DNA of 64,000 bases from Lachnospiraceae bacterium GAM79 (lineage in GTDB: Bacteria; Bacillota; Clostridia; Lachnospirales; Lachnospiraceae). The DNA lies in NCBI GenBank assembly GCA_020735665.1, contig CP085928.1, positions 1,590,501 through 1,654,500 of the forward strand. The letters run 5' to 3'. The position numbers and the translations under genes were made by a program. Under the pieces are notes generated by a model. That model was not told the DNA's origin. It worked only from the letters and a program-made list of their open reading frames with translations, and did not search any database. Shown piece by piece: positions 62,457 through 64,000 of the stretch (positions are counted from its first letter, which is position 1; each line of letters starts with the position of its first letter).

Positions 62457-63692
62457 ATGAAAAAAGAAAATTGCATCGTAGCTCAATCCGGCGGTCCAAC
62501 CGCTGCCATCAACGCTTCTCTTGCCGGAGTGATCGATGGAGTAAAAAAATCCGGCAGCTTCACCCGTATCTACGGTTCTCTCCACGGCATAACCGGAGTA
62601 CTTGAAAATAATCTGATGGATATGTCTCTGATGGCTCTTTCTCATTTCCCGATGTTAAATACCCTCGAACTGACACCTGCCATGTATCTCGGTTCTTGCC
62701 GATATAAGCTTCCGGACTACGATAAAGATCCTGTTCCTTATGAACAGATCTTTGAACGTTTTGAAGAATACGGAATTGCAGCATTTTTCTATATTGGTGG
62801 AAATGATTCTATGGATACGGTTATGAAACTCAGTGCATATGCAGAAAGTATTCATTCTGATGTCAGGATCGTCGGTATACCAAAGACGATTGACAACGAT
62901 CTATATGCAACCGACCATACCCCGGGCTTTGGCTCTGCTGCCAAATATGTAGCTTCCACCATGCTTGAGATTGCACACGACGCTTATATCTATAAGATTC
63001 CGGCTGTTATCATCGTAGAAATAATGGGGCGCGATGCAGGATGGCTCACAGCATCCTCTGCACTTGCCAGAACAACTTACAGTCAGGCACCGGATCTCAT
63101 CTATCTGCCGGAAGTTGCATTCTCAAAAGAGCAGTTCTTAAAAGATGTAAAAAACAAGCTTACCAAACAAAAAACGGTTATCGTAGCTGTCTCAGAAGGA
63201 ATCCACGATGCTGATGGTAATTATATCAGTTCTGATTCTGCAGTTGCTGACAAATTCGGTCATGCACAGCTAAGTGGTGCCGGAAAAGCCCTAGAATATC
63301 TTGTACGTGATGAAATCGGTGTAAAAGTTCGTTCAATCGAATTAAATGTATTGCAGCGCTGTGCAGGTCACATTGCTTCCAGAACAGATATCACAGAATC
63401 CTTTGCTCTCGGACAGGCCGCAGTCAAATATGCCGCTGAAGGTAAGACCGGTATCATGGTTACGATCAATCGTATCTCCAATGATCCATATCAATGGATG
63501 ATCCAGTCGGCTGATGTATCAAAGATCGCAAATGAAGCAAAGTCCGTACCATCAGAGTGGATCCATCCGGATGGAAATGATGTCACAGACGAGATGATCG
63601 ACTATCTCCGTCCTTTGATCATCGGTGAAATATCCCTCCAGTATAAAGACGGACTTCCAGTTTATCTCCCGGTCGACCATTTATTACATTAA
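62457..63692 (+). CDS. pfp: 6-phosphofructokinase, pyrophosphate-dependent type
   Basis: A 411-residue glycolytic kinase. It has NCIVAQSGGPTAAINASLAG at the N-terminus, FYIGGNDSMDT near residue 117, and VGIPKTIDNDLYATDHTPGFG near 141. GGND with Asp where ATP enzymes have Gly, and Lys (PKTIDND) where they have Gly (PGTIDND), are the known marks of PPi use. VEIMGRDAGWLTA and NVLQRCAGHIASRTD follow. Phosphoryl donor PPi is predicted from these residues; a biochemical test would settle it. TGGAG precedes the ATG by 7 bases. Confidence 0.93.
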   Translation: MKKENCIVAQSGGPTAAINASLAGVIDGVKKSGSFTRIYGSLHGITGVLENNLMDMSLMALSHFPMLNTLELTPAMYLGSCRYKLPDYDKDPVPYEQIFERFEEYGIAAFFYIGGNDSMDTVMKLSAYAESIHSDVRIVGIPKTIDNDLYATDHTPGFGSAAKYVASTMLEIAHDAYIYKIPAVIIVEIMGRDAGWLTASSALARTTYSQAPDLIYLPEVAFSKEQFLKDVKNKLTKQKTVIVAVSEGIHDADGNYISSDSAVADKFGHAQLSGAGKALEYLVRDEIGVKVRSIELNVLQRCAGHIASRTDITESFALGQAAVKYAAEGKTGIMVTINRISNDPYQWMIQSADVSKIANEAKSVPSEWIHPDGNDVTDEMIDYLRPLIIGEISLQYKDGLPVYLPVDHLLH

Positions 63693-64000
63693 ATTTATAT
63701 ATGAATAACAAAGAAACAGTAAAATATCAATATACACAAAGCGAATAAAGCTTTTTTGTTCATATCGCACATATGCACACTTTATGTCAAAAAAAAATTA
63801 CTTTATATTTTCAAATAGTTGTTTTTATGGTCATAATTTGTTCATAATTATCCGATACTATATAGACAGTTCTTAATTCATAATTTTTTTCTTTGTTGTT
63901 GAAGATATTAGATAAGCCCTTTTCTTTTCGAGAAGGGCTTATTTAAATTTATAATAACAGTCAGTCCGGCTCCTGCTCCGGGCACACAACAAAAAGCTCT
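63693..64000. other. AT-rich right-hand end of the window
   Basis: It contains a terminator-like hairpin (63911-63946) about 220 bp after pfp. TTGTTC-17-TATAGA at about 63838-63866 could be a promoter for a small RNA ending at that hairpin, but support is weak. No ORF with a ribosome site is seen. Confidence 0.35.
63911..63946 (+). terminator. intrinsic terminator near the window end
   Basis: ATAAGCCCTT pairs with AAGGGCTTAT, inner TTCTC/GAGAA and a 4-5 nt loop, followed by TTT. It may end pfp or a small RNA upstream of it. Confidence 0.75.

Overview
The window reads as chromosomal DNA of a low-to-mid GC Gram-positive anaerobe, most likely a gut Clostridia member of the Lachnospiraceae. The grounds are strong AGGAGG ribosome binding sites on most genes, a T-box on pheST, LCP, SpoIID/LytB and GerMN proteins, a PPi-type phosphofructokinase, and small gene families common in that group (Rpn-like nucleases, XRE regulators with membrane segments, MBG-repeat surface proteins). 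The genus cannot be fixed from the sequence alone. Most genes are on the minus strand; the plus strand carries rpsT, the tRNA cluster, tyrA-aroA and the right-hand end.

Layout. 1-6.5 kb: the 3' end of a possible ZnPC-like protein and a 1872-residue secreted protein of about 20 Ig-like repeats and two Fn3 domains. 6.6-11.8 kb: glyA-LCP, rpsT, holA and a VOC protein. 11.9-14.7 kb: a disturbed region with an mgtE remnant that keeps a 30-codon leader ORF and a terminator-like hairpin, an XRE/zinc-ribbon regulator, a frameshifted PD-(D/E)XK-like gene, and an array of ten GGGTAT-N21-ATACCC units running into the 3' end of comEC. 14.7-21.5 kb: comEA, a two-component system, a GerMN lipoprotein and comEC in one direction. 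21.6-25.1 kb: argC-argJ-argB behind a promoter with an ARG-box-like site. 25-29 kb: a sodium:solute symporter, aroK and an AEC permease. 29.0-29.9 kb: seven tRNA genes. 30-35.3 kb: a GH31 glucosidase, then nadB-nadC-niaR with a candidate NiaR operator. 35.4-40 kb: an Asp-rich small membrane protein and pspA-SPFH-pcrA.

40-47.5 kb holds a coiled-coil protein, a two-gene unit resembling the L-glutamine kinase and gamma-glutamyl-CDP-amidate hydrolase of phosphoramidate synthesis, a nitroreductase, a cell-wall amidase lipoprotein and an M18 aminopeptidase. 47.5-52.6 kb has tyrA-aroA converging on queA, with two adjacent long imperfect palindromes between them, then an internally deleted Rpn-like gene. 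52.8-60.6 kb has a decayed-looking secreted protein, pheS-pheT with its tRNA-Phe T-box, an orphan pilin, BrkB, SpoIID/LytB and a 6S-like RNA. The window ends with a membrane-anchored unknown, a DUF2156 protein and the phosphofructokinase.

The most unusual material is non-coding: the 51-bp-period hairpin array (14185-14678) and the two roughly 300-bp hairpins (50067-50353 and 50381-50693), whose cores are nearly identical and whose outer stems differ in sequence but stay paired. The glutamine-kinase pair is the most interesting protein-coding lead.
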